Shown here: positions 8,277 to 17,538 of the stretch, piece after piece | How positions within the stretch are numbered: position 1 is the stretch's first letter | Layout: the number at the start of each line of letters is the position of its first letter | Notes under the pieces: generated by a model | What the model was told of the DNA's origin: nothing | Database searches by the model: none | The model's input: the letters and a program-made list of their open reading frames with translations, nothing else | Source of the DNA: CAZUQP01 sp964622455 | Lineage (GTDB): Bacteria > Pseudomonadota > Gammaproteobacteria > DSM-16500 | Assembly: GCA_964622455.1 (NCBI GenBank) | Contig: CAZUQP010000001.1 | Coordinates: 33,561 to 97,560, forward strand | DNA: 64,000 nucleotides | Reading direction: 5' to 3' | Position numbers and translations under genes: made by a program

Positions 8277-8878
8277 GTTGCCATTTCTCCGTGACCAAAT
8301 AATTGATAATCAACAATATCGCATATGCAATGAATAATGAGTAAATGTGTTTCTTGAATCCGGGCAGTTTCCGCTGCTGGGACACGAATTTCAACATCGT
8401 TATTTTTCAATAATTCTGCTATTTTACCACCGTCATTGCCGGTTAAGGCAACTACAATCATCTCTCGATCTTGCGCGGCCTTAATAGCATTTAAAATGTT
8501 GGTGGAATTTCCGCTGGTTGATATAGCAAGTAATACATCACCTGGATGGCCGAGCGCACGTATTTGCTTAGCAAAGACCTCATGATAGCTATAATCATTG
8601 GCAATAGCTGTTAAGGTAGAGATATCTGCATTTAAAGCAATGGCAGGCAAACTTGGTCGCTCATCCTTAAAGCGATTTAACATTTCACTGGAAAAATGCA
8701 ATGCGTCACATGCGGATCCGCCATTGCCGCAACTCATAATTTTGTGTCCTTCAAGCAGGGATTGTATTATCTGTTCACAGGCTGTTTGAATAATAGGAGG
8801 AAGAATGTCTGCCGAATTAATTTTGGTTTGGATGCTTTCGCTAAACTGATGTTTTATTCGTTCATAAATAGTATTCAT
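8273..8878 (-). CDS. diaA: SIS-domain protein DiaA / phosphoheptose isomerase-like
   Basis: 201 residues, a single SIS (sugar isomerase) domain with GNGGSACDALHFSSEM and STSGNSTNILNAI. By sequence it could be GmhA (sedoheptulose-7-phosphate isomerase) or DiaA, which binds DnaA and promotes timely initiation of replication. The position between yraN and a BON lipoprotein is that of diaA in E. coli, which decides the name. The start overlaps yraN by four bases. Confidence 0.85.
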   Translation of the reverse strand: MNTIYERIKHQFSESIQTKINSADILPPIIQTACEQIIQSLLEGHKIMSCGNGGSACDALHFSSEMLNRFKDERPSLPAIALNADISTLTAIANDYSYHEVFAKQIRALGHPGDVLLAISTSGNSTNILNAIKAAQDREMIVVALTGNDGGKIAELLKNNDVEIRVPAAETARIQETHLLIIHCICDIVDYQLFGHGEMAT

Positions 8879-9237
8879 AATATATCCGCAGTAAAAGCAT
8901 TTTTAATCCACTCAAAATGATTGTCTGACATGCCAATAACATCGAACCGGCAATTTTTTGTATGTAACCATTGTCGTCCACGTAAGAAATGTATGGCGGT
9001 ACGCAAAATTTTTTTCTGTTTGCTTTCATTAATACTTTCAATAGCACTGCCAAAATTTTTGTTCGTACGCAAGCGTATTTCAATAAAAACGATATCTTGG
9101 CCATCACGCATGATTAGGTCAATCTCACCTTGTTTGCAGCGATAATTTTTACTGATCAATGTGAGTCCTTGTTTTAATAAAAATTCACAGGCTTTTTGTT
9201 CAGCGGCTTTGCCTGCTAGAAGATTAAGGGCGGCCAT
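8875..9237 (-). CDS. yraN: YraN family (UPF0102) endonuclease-like protein
   Basis: 120 residues. It has the GEIDLI...VFIEIR core of a PD-(D/E)xK nuclease-like fold (E39/D41 and E54 region). No firm function is established for the family. It overlaps the end of lpoA by 14 bases and the start of diaA by 4, as in the conserved gammaproteobacterial block. Confidence 0.88.
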   Translation of the reverse strand: MAALNLLAGKAAEQKACEFLLKQGLTLISKNYRCKQGEIDLIMRDGQDIVFIEIRLRTNKNFGSAIESINESKQKKILRTAIHFLRGRQWLHTKNCRFDVIGMSDNHFEWIKNAFTADIL

Positions 9238-10660
9238 CGCGCATTTCAGCCCATGCTAAACGTCGATAAATTTGTTGCTTAGGCGTTAACATTAATGCTC
9301 CTGTTGCTCCATAAATAGGAAAATTAGGTAATTCGGTTAGGCGGGTTATCTGGCTGCTGAGTAGATAAGCATCGCGTCCCACTGCATATAAACGGTCAAA
9401 ACGTGAGTCTGTTTTAGATCCGCTGCTTTTTGCCATTTGTAAAGTCCATGGAATATCGCAAAAAATAACGCCATTTAAATCAGAATCTTTTTCAGGTGCA
9501 GGCGTACCTGAATAAATAATAGAAGTTGAAAAGACCGGCGTCTTTTCAACGTAATAATATTTTAATAAGGGCAGGATTTGACGCGCGCTCTCGGGCGGCG
9601 CTAATAAAAATATCACATCAAAATCATGTCTTCTTTGTTCTGATAATACTTGTTTATTATTTTCTTTTTTCATTGCAGTTGCATCTTTTTCAGGATCAAC
9701 ATGCAATAAATTTGCAATACCTTGGTTTAAATCGGTTTCTTCATTAAAATAAAATGTGTCTACCATGCTGCCGCCTAATGCTTCCCAATTAGCAGTCAGT
9801 GTTTTTCCAACACGTGATCCCCATTCATTGTTAGGCGCAATGAGTAGTGCTCGTGTATGTCCTGTTTGGTGCGCTTTCTCGGCAAGTTGTTTTGTTTCAT
9901 CTAGCGGAGATAATCCAAATTCATAAAAGTTGGCGGGTAACGATCCAAACCATACGTCAGTATAATTTAATGCAACGGTTGGCACAGGAAAATTATTTAA
10001 TGCGGCGAGTTGCTGCACCTGTTCTTTAGTGAGCGGGCCTATCACGGCATCTGCATGTTGTGCAATAGCTTGTTGATAAAGCGCTATCATGTCATTTGAG
10101 GTGCTGGTATCTAAAAATGAAATGGTTTGCTGTTCTTTAGCAGAACGCGTTTCGTAATAAGCATTTAAAAAACCATCACGGACAGCCTGTCCTGAATTAC
10201 GGAGTGCGCCTTGTAAAGGCAGCAACAAAACAATATGTTTGGGCGGTGCTTTATTTTGTATGCTAGTTAATACGCTATTTTCTGGGAAAAGAGCATTTGC
10301 GGGATGATCTTTATTTGCTGCCCGCCATATGATCAATTGATTAATGAGTTCGGTGGTATTGGTGCTGTATTGTTTACTAATCACAGCGAGGGAAAGCCAC
10401 CCAAGGGTATTAGGATTGGTTGTTTGTTGAATAGCGGTATTTAACTGGGGGAGGGATACATGTTGTAAATTCCCCCAAATAACAGGTGTGCTTCCTTGAA
10501 AAAATTCTGGATTATTCGGAAATCCTTGTAAATTAACAGCATGATTCCCGGCAGCCAAATTGGCATTATTTGCGCCCAAAGCTCCATTTGTTTGGCATGC
10601 GGTTAATTGCAAGATGCTAAACACAATGAATAATGTGATAATAAAGCGGTTTTTGGCCAT
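9224..10660 (-). CDS. lpoA: Penicillin-binding protein activator LpoA
   Basis: An outer-membrane lipoprotein that activates PBP1A for peptidoglycan synthesis. The start is set at ATG 10660 because the translation then opens with a lipoprotein signal (MAKNRFIITLFIVFSILQLTAC); 15 in-frame codons upstream do not fit. The C-terminal two thirds form the LppC/periplasmic-binding fold (IVLLLPLQGALRNSGQAVRDGFL; AVIGPLTKEQVQQLA). The N-terminal TPR part looks short (478 residues against 678 in E. coli), as in other short LpoA forms. Divergent from rsmI by 53 bases. Confidence 0.88.
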   Translation of the reverse strand: MAKNRFIITLFIVFSILQLTACQTNGALGANNANLAAGNHAVNLQGFPNNPEFFQGSTPVIWGNLQHVSLPQLNTAIQQTTNPNTLGWLSLAVISKQYSTNTTELINQLIIWRAANKDHPANALFPENSVLTSIQNKAPPKHIVLLLPLQGALRNSGQAVRDGFLNAYYETRSAKEQQTISFLDTSTSNDMIALYQQAIAQHADAVIGPLTKEQVQQLAALNNFPVPTVALNYTDVWFGSLPANFYEFGLSPLDETKQLAEKAHQTGHTRALLIAPNNEWGSRVGKTLTANWEALGGSMVDTFYFNEETDLNQGIANLLHVDPEKDATAMKKENNKQVLSEQRRHDFDVIFLLAPPESARQILPLLKYYYVEKTPVFSTSIIYSGTPAPEKDSDLNGVIFCDIPWTLQMAKSSGSKTDSRFDRLYAVGRDAYLLSSQITRLTELPNFPIYGATGALMLTPKQQIYRRLAWAEMRDGRP

Positions 10661-10713
10661 TACGATGTAACCAACCTGTTTAAATGAATGCCGATAAGAT
10701 ACCATTTTAGCTT

Positions 10714-11565
10714 ATGAATATAAATCATTTTGGAACGCTCTATATCGTGGCGACGCCTATTGGCAACCTGCAGGATATGAGCCCGCGCGCCATTGATACC
10801 CTAAAATCAGTGGATCATATTGCAGCTGAAGATACCCGGCATAGTAGGCCATTATTACAGCATTTTTCCATTTCAACCCCTCTTTTTGCATTGCATGAAC
10901 ATAATGAACGGGATCGTACTGATTTATTGCTCACATGGCTTAAAGAAGGAAAATCGATTGCTCTCATCAGTGATGCGGGAACTCCCTTAATTAGTGATCC
11001 AGGGTATTTTTTGGTGCGAAGGGCGAGAGAATTCAATATTCGTGTAGTTCCCATACCAGGGCCTTCGGCGATGATTACTGCTTTAAGTGCAGCCGGTGTT
11101 GCAACCAACCGTTTTAGTTTTGAGGGGTTTTTAGCACCCAAAACAAAGGAACGTTTAAAGCAATTGGAGTTATTACGCAATGAAACACGGACCATGGTTT
11201 TTTACGAAGCGCCTCACCGTGTTTTAGATACTTTAGTGGATATGCAAACGATATGGGGAGACGAGCGTCTAGTTGTAGTCGGGCGCGAACTAACAAAATT
11301 ATATGAAACTATTTATTCTGCACCATTAAGAGATTTAATTGAATGGGTGAGACAAGATAAAAATCAGCAGCGTGGTGAAATTGTTTTGATAGTCGAAGGG
11401 GGTTCTGATGTTCCGCGATCTGCTGAGGTTATTTCAACTGAGAATTTGTTAAAAATATTATTAGAAGATTTGCCTTTAAAACAAGCGGTAGAATTGGCTG
11501 CAAAAATTTCCGGTAAAAGAAAAAATGAACTTTATCAAAAAGCATTGGAGTTAGCGGCGCGCTAA
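10714..11565 (+). CDS. rsmI: 16S rRNA 2'-O-methyltransferase RsmI
   Basis: 283 residues, tetrapyrrole-methylase fold. It methylates the ribose of C1402 in 16S rRNA, the same nucleotide modified on N4 by RsmH (14499 here). Motifs: LYIVATPIGNLQDMSPRAI, AAEDTRHS, LISDAGTPLISDPGY and VPIPGPSAMITALS. Divergent from lpoA, the standard arrangement. Confidence 0.95.
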   Translation: MNINHFGTLYIVATPIGNLQDMSPRAIDTLKSVDHIAAEDTRHSRPLLQHFSISTPLFALHEHNERDRTDLLLTWLKEGKSIALISDAGTPLISDPGYFLVRRAREFNIRVVPIPGPSAMITALSAAGVATNRFSFEGFLAPKTKERLKQLELLRNETRTMVFYEAPHRVLDTLVDMQTIWGDERLVVVGRELTKLYETIYSAPLRDLIEWVRQDKNQQRGEIVLIVEGGSDVPRSAEVISTENLLKILLEDLPLKQAVELAAKISGKRKNELYQKALELAAR

Positions 11566-11566
11566 T

Positions 11567-11595
11567 TTGTCTATTATCCAAAAATAAGCTATCCT
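11567..11595 (+). promoter_or_regulatory. Promoter of rnpB
   Basis: TTGTCT (11567-11572) and TATCCT (11590-11595) are separated by exactly 17 bases, and the RNA start predicted from the P1 helix (about 11601-11603) lies 6-8 bases downstream. It begins immediately after the rsmI stop. Confidence 0.75.
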
Positions 11596-11600
11596 TCTGG

Positions 11601-11974
11601 GTGAGTTAGCCGAGACAGTCGCTGTTTTAATACAGAGGAAAGTCCGGGCTCCAAGGGCAAGATGCCAGGTAACCCCTGGGAAGCGTGAGTTTACGGAAAG
11701 TGCCACAGAAAATAGACTACCAAATGGCAACATTTGGAAAAGGTGAAAAGGTGCGGTAAGAGCGCACCGCGTAACTGGTAACAGAAACGGCACGGCAAAC
11801 CCCGTCTGGAGCAAGACCAAATAGGAGCTTATGCCTATGAGACACTGGTATATGTGTTTTTTAGGAAAGTGCGGCCCGCATTTTAAGCTCGGGTAGGTTG
11901 CTTGAGGTGCTTGGCGACAAACATCCTAGATAAATGACTGTCCACGACAGAACCCGGCTTATTGGCTGACTCAT
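11601..11974 (+). ncRNA. rnpB: RNase P RNA (bacterial class A)
   Basis: The catalytic RNA of RNase P, which matures tRNA 5' ends. The universal blocks are present: GAGGAAAGTCCGGGCTCC, GCCAGGTAAC, GGTGCGGTAAGAGCGCACCG, GGTAACAG, GAGCAAGACCAAATAG and the 3' ACGACAGAACCCGGCTTA. P1 is formed by GAGTTAGCC (11603-11611) with GGCTGACTC (11964-11972). Compared with E. coli there is an added hairpin near P16/P17 at about 11834-11865. The 3' end overlaps the stop codon of the opposite-strand gene. Confidence 0.96.
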
Positions 11975-13797
11975 CTTTTTCCCGATGGATGTGATTTATT
12001 TTCTGGTCTTATTTCGTCATTGTCCGTGTCTGTATCAGAGTCAGAGGATGATGAAAATAATCTGGGTGATCGTGGAGTAACAAGATTTTCTTTTGTAGAT
12101 GAATCGGTTTTTTCTTCTGCTTTCATCGTGTTTGTTAAGGTCTTTGATTTAACCGGCATATGTTCAAAATAATCTAAAAAGTTTTTTACATAGATTTCTC
12201 GAGGCATTGCCATTGCGGCAATGTCCCAATTGATTTCTATTTTTTGATTGACTCCAAAAGGTTCGAGAAAAAAACCGTGTATGCCCAAAAGGGCGCGCAT
12301 GAAATTTTCAGTGGTTGCAGCAGATCCTAATTGTAACGGCATACATGTTGCTAATAACGAAATGGTTTGCCCGAGCAGAAACCAGAATCGCGTCTCGTTG
12401 TAGGGTTCATTATCTGTGAATTGATAATTTAATAATTCCCAAACAAGAGAGTCCAGTTCTTGAAAAATTAGATAAAACACATCTGCATCCGGATGGGTAA
12501 AAAGAAATCCAGGTTGATGTAAATAGGCTTCGGGTAGATCTCCTTTTTTTACGTTTATATTTTCCCATGAAGCAGAATAATCTGTTGTTGATAAGAAAAA
12601 TGATTCTATGTTTCCTTCGCTGATGGCGGTGATTCGCCATGAATGAATGCAAGAAGTAGCGCTGAGATTAGTTGAATGATCGAATTTCTCTATTTCTGTT
12701 TTATATAACTCCATAAGAGCATCGAACTGCCAACCAAATCGAGGAGAGCTTTTGCATACAAAATCTCTTCCTCGATGAGTAGAATCTCTGGGTTTTCCAT
12801 AGGTAAGCTGCGTGAATAACTTCATCTCGTTGTGATTGAGTTCTTCGGCTATTTCAAATCTTTTATTAGCAACGAGAGCGTAGAGTTTTTCGGCAATACC
12901 GCGTGAGGAGTTGCTTTTTTTAAGATGAAATTCGCGTACTTTTTTAAATTCTTCTATAAGAAGCGGAAGATTTTTCAACCAAAATTCAGCATATCTATCT
13001 TGTTTGTTAGGGTCAAATTGTGTAGCTAACGCTGCTTTAGGGGCAATAAGATCGATGCGATTCTGATCTTGGTTGGCGCGTTCTGTTGGTATATATTTTT
13101 TTTCTTCATCATCCATTTTTTTCTTTGCGATTGCATTTTTTAATTCATCTTTGAGCATTTCCCATTCTTGTTCGCGTTTTTCAATAAACCACGCTTGATT
13201 AATCTCTGTTTCCTCAGGAAAAACTAGAGTGATTTTTTGTTTTTCACTATTGCTTAATTGATTAAAACGGATGTGTTGAGATGCCCATTCGTAGATGTCT
13301 TTTTGATGGCGTGGATATGCGCATAGTATTTTTTCCCCCGATGAGAATAGAAGTGATGTTGCTGCAGACGAATCCGGTTCTTTTTGTTTTTGAGCGTGAT
13401 AATTTTTTTGCAGCGTATCAAACAACTTGAAATAAATAGTTTCATGATATTTTTGAGGGATCACTTTTTTCAGTTGTTCAATGGCATTTGCATCGTAGGT
13501 TAATTTAGAAAGAATGTTTTGATGTAGTATCGATGCGTATATTTTTTCATGATATTTTTGAGGAAAAATCTTTTTAAGTTGAGCGATGTTCCGGCTATCG
13601 TAAATTACACGGGCGAGAATTTTTTTATTATTTAATATATGATTAAATATTTTGGCGCGGTCTTCAGTATCGAAAGGCTCAATCAGTTTTGCAATATTTT
13701 CTATATTCCATATGTTGGCTAATTCTTGCTTCATATTAGTTGGCTCTTGCTTTGCTTTTTCCTCCTTCGTTTCTTGGATTTTTTTACGGAGATTCAT
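11971..13797 (-). CDS. Unknown protein with ~35-residue helical repeats and acidic Ser/Asp tail (effector-like)
   Basis: 608 residues from ATG 13797 (GGAG 11 bases upstream; the 70 in-frame codons beyond it run into the MraZ operator and are not believed). I do not recognise the family. Residues 31-130 hold three degenerate repeats of about 35 residues, with the core LKKIFPQKYHEKIY in copy 2 and LKKVIPQKYHETIY in copy 3. A charged region (about 190-300) and a mostly helical body follow. The end is very Ser/Asp-rich (SSSSDSDTDTDNDE). There is no signal peptide or membrane segment. The repeats plus a polar tail recall Legionellales type IV effectors, but this is inference. Its transcript would run toward rnpB. 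Confidence 0.7.
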   Translation of the reverse strand: MNLRKKIQETKEEKAKQEPTNMKQELANIWNIENIAKLIEPFDTEDRAKIFNHILNNKKILARVIYDSRNIAQLKKIFPQKYHEKIYASILHQNILSKLTYDANAIEQLKKVIPQKYHETIYFKLFDTLQKNYHAQKQKEPDSSAATSLLFSSGEKILCAYPRHQKDIYEWASQHIRFNQLSNSEKQKITLVFPEETEINQAWFIEKREQEWEMLKDELKNAIAKKKMDDEEKKYIPTERANQDQNRIDLIAPKAALATQFDPNKQDRYAEFWLKNLPLLIEEFKKVREFHLKKSNSSRGIAEKLYALVANKRFEIAEELNHNEMKLFTQLTYGKPRDSTHRGRDFVCKSSPRFGWQFDALMELYKTEIEKFDHSTNLSATSCIHSWRITAISEGNIESFFLSTTDYSASWENINVKKGDLPEAYLHQPGFLFTHPDADVFYLIFQELDSLVWELLNYQFTDNEPYNETRFWFLLGQTISLLATCMPLQLGSAATTENFMRALLGIHGFFLEPFGVNQKIEINWDIAAMAMPREIYVKNFLDYFEHMPVKSKTLTNTMKAEEKTDSSTKENLVTPRSPRLFSSSSDSDTDTDNDEIRPENKSHPSGKR

Positions 13798-13919
13798 AGC
13801 GCCATTTCTCCTTTGTGCGATTTGTATACTACTATTGTATTGCAGTGATTTATTATTTGCCAGATAACAGCGGGTTTCGCTTTTGCTGTGTATGTTTCCG
13901 TGGCACATTATTTTTGCTA

Positions 13920-13970
13920 TTTTTACCACATATAGTGGTAAAAAGTGGTTTATTGTGGGAAATCGTGGTA
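13920..13970 (+). promoter_or_regulatory. MraZ operator / dcw promoter region
   Basis: Four TGG-type repeats are spaced exactly 10 bases apart: TGGTA 13936-13940, TGGTT 13946-13950, TGGGA 13956-13960, TGGTA 13966-13970. This matches the known MraZ recognition pattern of 5-base TGGGN boxes separated by 5 bases, so MraZ probably represses its own operon here. A perfect 10-bp inverted repeat (13920-13929 with 13935-13944) overlaps the first box. A TATATT at 13969-13974 could be the -10, which the operator would occlude. Confidence 0.8.
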
Positions 13971-14030
13971 TATTAAGTGCATAGGGAAGAAAAATAGCTG
14001 ATTCCAAGGCAGGTCAAAAAGGAGACTGAC

Positions 14031-14486
14031 GTGTTTAGAGGCGTCAACGGAATCAATATCGATGTGAAGGGTAGAATAGTTATTCCTACCCGCTATCGTG
14101 AGCGGCTACAAGAAAGCCGCAGCTGTGTCGTTTTGACTATTGATACTGAAGAAAAATGTTTGTTACTCTACCCATTCTCTGCTTGGGAAACCATCGAAAG
14201 TAAGTTAGCGGAACTTCCCAGTTTTAATTCTGAAGCGCGTCGTATCCAACGTTTATTAATCGGTCATGCCACAGAAGTGGAGTTGGATAGCCACGGCCGT
14301 ATTCTTTTGCCTCCTTTGTTGCGTGAATATGCAGAATTAAGCAAGCACGCTATGTTAGTTGGGCAAGGGAAAAAATTTGAAATTTGGGATGAAGCACATT
14401 GGCAAAAACGTCGTAGTGATTGGTTGGATGAAGAATCTAAAGGTGATTCTTCACTTCCAGATGAAGTGAAAAAATTATCATTGTAA
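14031..14486 (+). CDS. mraZ: Transcriptional regulator MraZ
   Basis: First gene of the dcw cluster, 151 residues with two SpoVT/AbrB-like MraZ domains; the motif DVKGRIVIPTRYRE is in the first and LDSHGRILLPPLLREYAE in the second. It forms ring-shaped oligomers that bind TGGGN repeats upstream of its own gene. The start is GTG at 14031 with AAGGAG upstream. The operator is described at 13920-13970. Confidence 0.95.
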   Translation: MFRGVNGINIDVKGRIVIPTRYRERLQESRSCVVLTIDTEEKCLLLYPFSAWETIESKLAELPSFNSEARRIQRLLIGHATEVELDSHGRILLPPLLREYAELSKHAMLVGQGKKFEIWDEAHWQKRRSDWLDEESKGDSSLPDEVKKLSL

Positions 14487-14498
14487 TACGGAAAATAT

Positions 14499-15452
14499 AT
14501 GGTGGCGTGTCGAATGAAAGAAAAATTTACTCTGCATCAACCGGTGATGCTTGCTGAAGTTATCGAGCATTTGGCAATCAAACCCGATGGCGTTTATCTT
14601 GATGCAACGATTGGCCGTGGTGGACATGCGCAAGCGATTTTGAATCAGCTTGGTCCAACGGGGCGCTTACTGGCAATGGACAAGGATCCTGAGGCAGTCG
14701 CTTACGCATGCCAACACTTTTTAGATGACAAACGTTTTATGATTCAACACGGAACGTTTGCAGAACTTGCAAAATTTGTTGCAAAACAAAACTTAGTTGG
14801 CAAAATAAGCGGAATTTTATTCGATCTAGGTGTCTCATCACCACAATTAGATAATCCAGAGCGTGGTTTTAGTTTTATGAAGAATGGCAAACTCGATATG
14901 CGCATGGATTTTTCAGAAGGAATGGATGCCGCGACGTGGATTGCTAAAGTCGATGAAAAAGAATTAGCTGATGTGTTGTGGATTTATGGTGAAGAACGTT
15001 TTTCACGCCGTATTGCACGCGCGATTGTTGCAGCGCGTGAGATCACTCCCATTACCACAACGCTTCAGCTGGCAGAAATTATTAGAAAAGCAATGCCTGT
15101 TTGGCAAAAGGGAAAACATCCCGCTACACGAAGTTTTCAAGCGATTCGTATCAAGGTGAATCGCGAATTAGATGATTTGAAATTAGGTTTAGTGCAAGGC
15201 TTAGAAGTGTTAAGCAAAGGGGGACGTTTGTTAGTCATTAGTTTTCATTCGTTAGAAGATCGATTAGTTAAACAATTCATGCAACAGAGGGAGCGTGGTC
15301 CTGAAATTCCTGCTGGTCTGCCAATTAAGCACACCCATATTCCGCTCAATTTTAAACGCGTGGGCCGTGCTATCAAGCCGAGCATGCGAGAAATTGCAGA
15401 AAACCCAAGGGCACGCAGTGCTGTTTTACGCATAGGAGAAAAGCTATCATGA
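14499..15452 (+). CDS. rsmH: 16S rRNA (cytosine-1402 N4) methyltransferase RsmH
   Basis: 317 residues. SAM motif DATIGRGGHAQAIL, then ILFDLGVSSPQLDNPERGFSF and KGGRLLVISFHSLEDR. With RsmI it makes m4Cm1402 in the P-site. The start at 14499 has GGAAA upstream; ATG 14514 (MKEKFTLHQPVM) is an alternative without a clear ribosome binding site. Overlaps ftsL by four bases. Confidence 0.95.
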   Translation: MVACRMKEKFTLHQPVMLAEVIEHLAIKPDGVYLDATIGRGGHAQAILNQLGPTGRLLAMDKDPEAVAYACQHFLDDKRFMIQHGTFAELAKFVAKQNLVGKISGILFDLGVSSPQLDNPERGFSFMKNGKLDMRMDFSEGMDAATWIAKVDEKELADVLWIYGEERFSRRIARAIVAAREITPITTTLQLAEIIRKAMPVWQKGKHPATRSFQAIRIKVNRELDDLKLGLVQGLEVLSKGGRLLVISFHSLEDRLVKQFMQQRERGPEIPAGLPIKHTHIPLNFKRVGRAIKPSMREIAENPRARSAVLRIGEKLS

Positions 15453-15787
15453 ATGCAGCAGCCCGTTTACTTAATCAAGGCACTTTATTATCACGCAGCT
15501 GGGTCGTTTCAATTTTTTTAACGCGTGAGCAATTACCATTTTTGACGATGATTGCAGCTGTTTTGATATCCGGTTTGAGCGTCATTTATATGACGAATAC
15601 GACACGTTCATTAAATGCTTCTATTCAGCAAACAGTCACTGAGCGCAATCGACTGCATGTTGAGTCGGGACAATTGTTACTTGAACGAAGTACATGGACA
15701 ATGCAAGCCCGAATTCAAAATGAAGCTGAAGGTCAATTGGGCATGGTAATACCTGATAACAAGTCCGTGGTGGTCGTGAACGAGTGA
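15449..15787 (+). CDS. ftsL: Cell division protein FtsL
   Basis: 112 residues with one transmembrane segment (about 29-50) and a periplasmic leucine-zipper-like helix. It forms the FtsQLB complex that licenses septal synthesis. Called mainly from size, topology and its place between rsmH and ftsI. Overlaps both neighbours by four bases (ATGA-type coupling). Confidence 0.88.
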   Translation: MNAAARLLNQGTLLSRSWVVSIFLTREQLPFLTMIAAVLISGLSVIYMTNTTRSLNASIQQTVTERNRLHVESGQLLLERSTWTMQARIQNEAEGQLGMVIPDNKSVVVVNE

Positions 15788-17490
15788 AATATATAGCACA
15801 GATAACGTTTATTTCGTGGCGTTTTTATTTGTTGAATGTTTTTATTTTATTGACGGTTTTCGGGTTGATTGCGCGCATGGTTGATCTCGCTGTCATTAAG
15901 CGTCCGTTTTTGCAAGATCAAGGCGATGCACGTGCTTTACGGCTTATCAGTGAACCTGCATTTCGCGGCATGATTACCGATCGCAATGGTTATCCTCTTG
16001 CAATTAGCACTTCGGTATATTCCATTTGGGTGAATCCTAAAGAATTTTCATTTGATAAAAAACAAATAAAACAACTCGGTAAAATTTTAAATATTCTACC
16101 CGAGATTATTTTAACGGCATTAAAGCGCTCTCAAGATAAAAATCGAGAATTCGTTTATTTAAAACGGGGTGTTTCGCCAGAACTCGCAAAGGAAATTAAA
16201 TCATTCATGTTTCCGGGTGTTTATTTACAGGAAGATTACAAACGATTTTATCCCGAAGGTGAAGTGGCAGCCCATGTGATTGGTTTTACCAATGTGGATG
16301 ATCGCGGGCAAGAAGGATTGGAACTTCTTTATAATGATTGGCTGACGGGCGCTGTTGGGAAAAAATATGTGCTTAAAGACCGCCGCGGGCGCGTCGTGAG
16401 TAATTTACAAACAGTGCAACAGCAAAGAGCGGGCTCTAATCTTACGCTGAGTATCAATCATAAAATTCAATATTTGGCTTATCGTGAATTACAGCGAGGT
16501 GTTACCGAAAACGCAGCTCTCTCAGGTTCAGTCGTTATTTTAGATGTTAAAACCGGCGAAGTATTGGCGATGGTCAATCAACCTTCTTTTAATCCTAATC
16601 ATATTTTGCCTGATGAAAAAGAAACATTTCGCAATCGTGCGGTGACCGATATTTTTGAGCCCGGTTCAACGATTAAATCATTTAGCATTGCAACTGCCTT
16701 AGACAGCGGACGGTTTAAACCTGATACGATGATTGATACTTATCCCGGCTGGATGCGCGTTGAGCATCATTTGGTGCGTGATGAACACAATAATGGCGCA
16801 TTAACGGTGACGCAAGTATTGCAGCTATCCAGTAATGTCGGTGTATCGAAAATTATTTTATCTTTACCGCCCGATCAACTATGGAATTTATTGCATCGAA
16901 TGGGTTTTGGCGAAATGACAGGTGTTGGTTTTCCGGGAGAGCAAGCGGGGCGATTAGTTAAGCGGTCCAGTTGGAGACCTTTTGCGTTAGCTACCTTATC
17001 ATTTGGCTACGGTATTTCTGTGACGCCTTTGCAGTTGGCGCACGCATACGCAACCCTTGCAAATGATGGCGTAAAGGTGCCTGTGACATTGCTGCGTACA
17101 GATGAGGTGCCAAAAGGTGAGCGAGTCATGAGTAGCAAAGTTGCGCGCACGATGCGTGAATTATTACAATCAGTATTGGAGAAAGGCGGGACAGGTGCAC
17201 CTGCGCGAGTTCCAGGATATAAAGTTGCAGGAAAAACGGGGACTGCTTTAATTGCAGGCGATCAAGGTTATCAAAAGCATCGCTATATTTCTTCGTTTGT
17301 GGGGATGGCGCCAGCGAGTCATCCTAAAGTGGTAGTTGCGGTTGTTATTTATGATCCGCAGGGAAAAGAATATTTGGGCGGCTATGTGTCAGGCCCTATA
17401 TTTGAAAGAATTATGGAAGGCACGTTACGCGTTTTAAATATTGCACCAGATGATCCAGACTCATTGCAGACAGCGAAGAGTGCAGCGTAA
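15784..17490 (+). CDS. ftsI: Peptidoglycan transpeptidase FtsI (PBP3)
   Basis: Class B penicillin-binding protein that cross-links septal peptidoglycan. 568 residues: N-terminal membrane anchor (about 15-40), non-catalytic dimerisation-like domain (RGMITDRNGYPLAIS), transpeptidase domain with SxxK (GSTIKSF, Ser near 295), SxN (SSNVG, near 350) and KTG (near 484). The start is GTG 15784, overlapping ftsL. It works with FtsW (23890). Confidence 0.96.
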   Translation: MKYIAQITFISWRFYLLNVFILLTVFGLIARMVDLAVIKRPFLQDQGDARALRLISEPAFRGMITDRNGYPLAISTSVYSIWVNPKEFSFDKKQIKQLGKILNILPEIILTALKRSQDKNREFVYLKRGVSPELAKEIKSFMFPGVYLQEDYKRFYPEGEVAAHVIGFTNVDDRGQEGLELLYNDWLTGAVGKKYVLKDRRGRVVSNLQTVQQQRAGSNLTLSINHKIQYLAYRELQRGVTENAALSGSVVILDVKTGEVLAMVNQPSFNPNHILPDEKETFRNRAVTDIFEPGSTIKSFSIATALDSGRFKPDTMIDTYPGWMRVEHHLVRDEHNNGALTVTQVLQLSSNVGVSKIILSLPPDQLWNLLHRMGFGEMTGVGFPGEQAGRLVKRSSWRPFALATLSFGYGISVTPLQLAHAYATLANDGVKVPVTLLRTDEVPKGERVMSSKVARTMRELLQSVLEKGGTGAPARVPGYKVAGKTGTALIAGDQGYQKHRYISSFVGMAPASHPKVVVAVVIYDPQGKEYLGGYVSGPIFERIMEGTLRVLNIAPDDPDSLQTAKSAA

Positions 17491-17538
17491 TATTAGTTTT
17501 TTTAACAAGGATGAATATCATGATAAGGATATTATGTT

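Noticed and set aside
8862..9107. Second frame of 81 codons on the minus strand over yraN
   Set aside because: It overlaps yraN and diaA almost entirely; those two have family matches and coupled starts.
11551..11820. Minus-strand frame across the rsmI end and rnpB
   Set aside because: It lies in a structured RNA gene and has no coding features.
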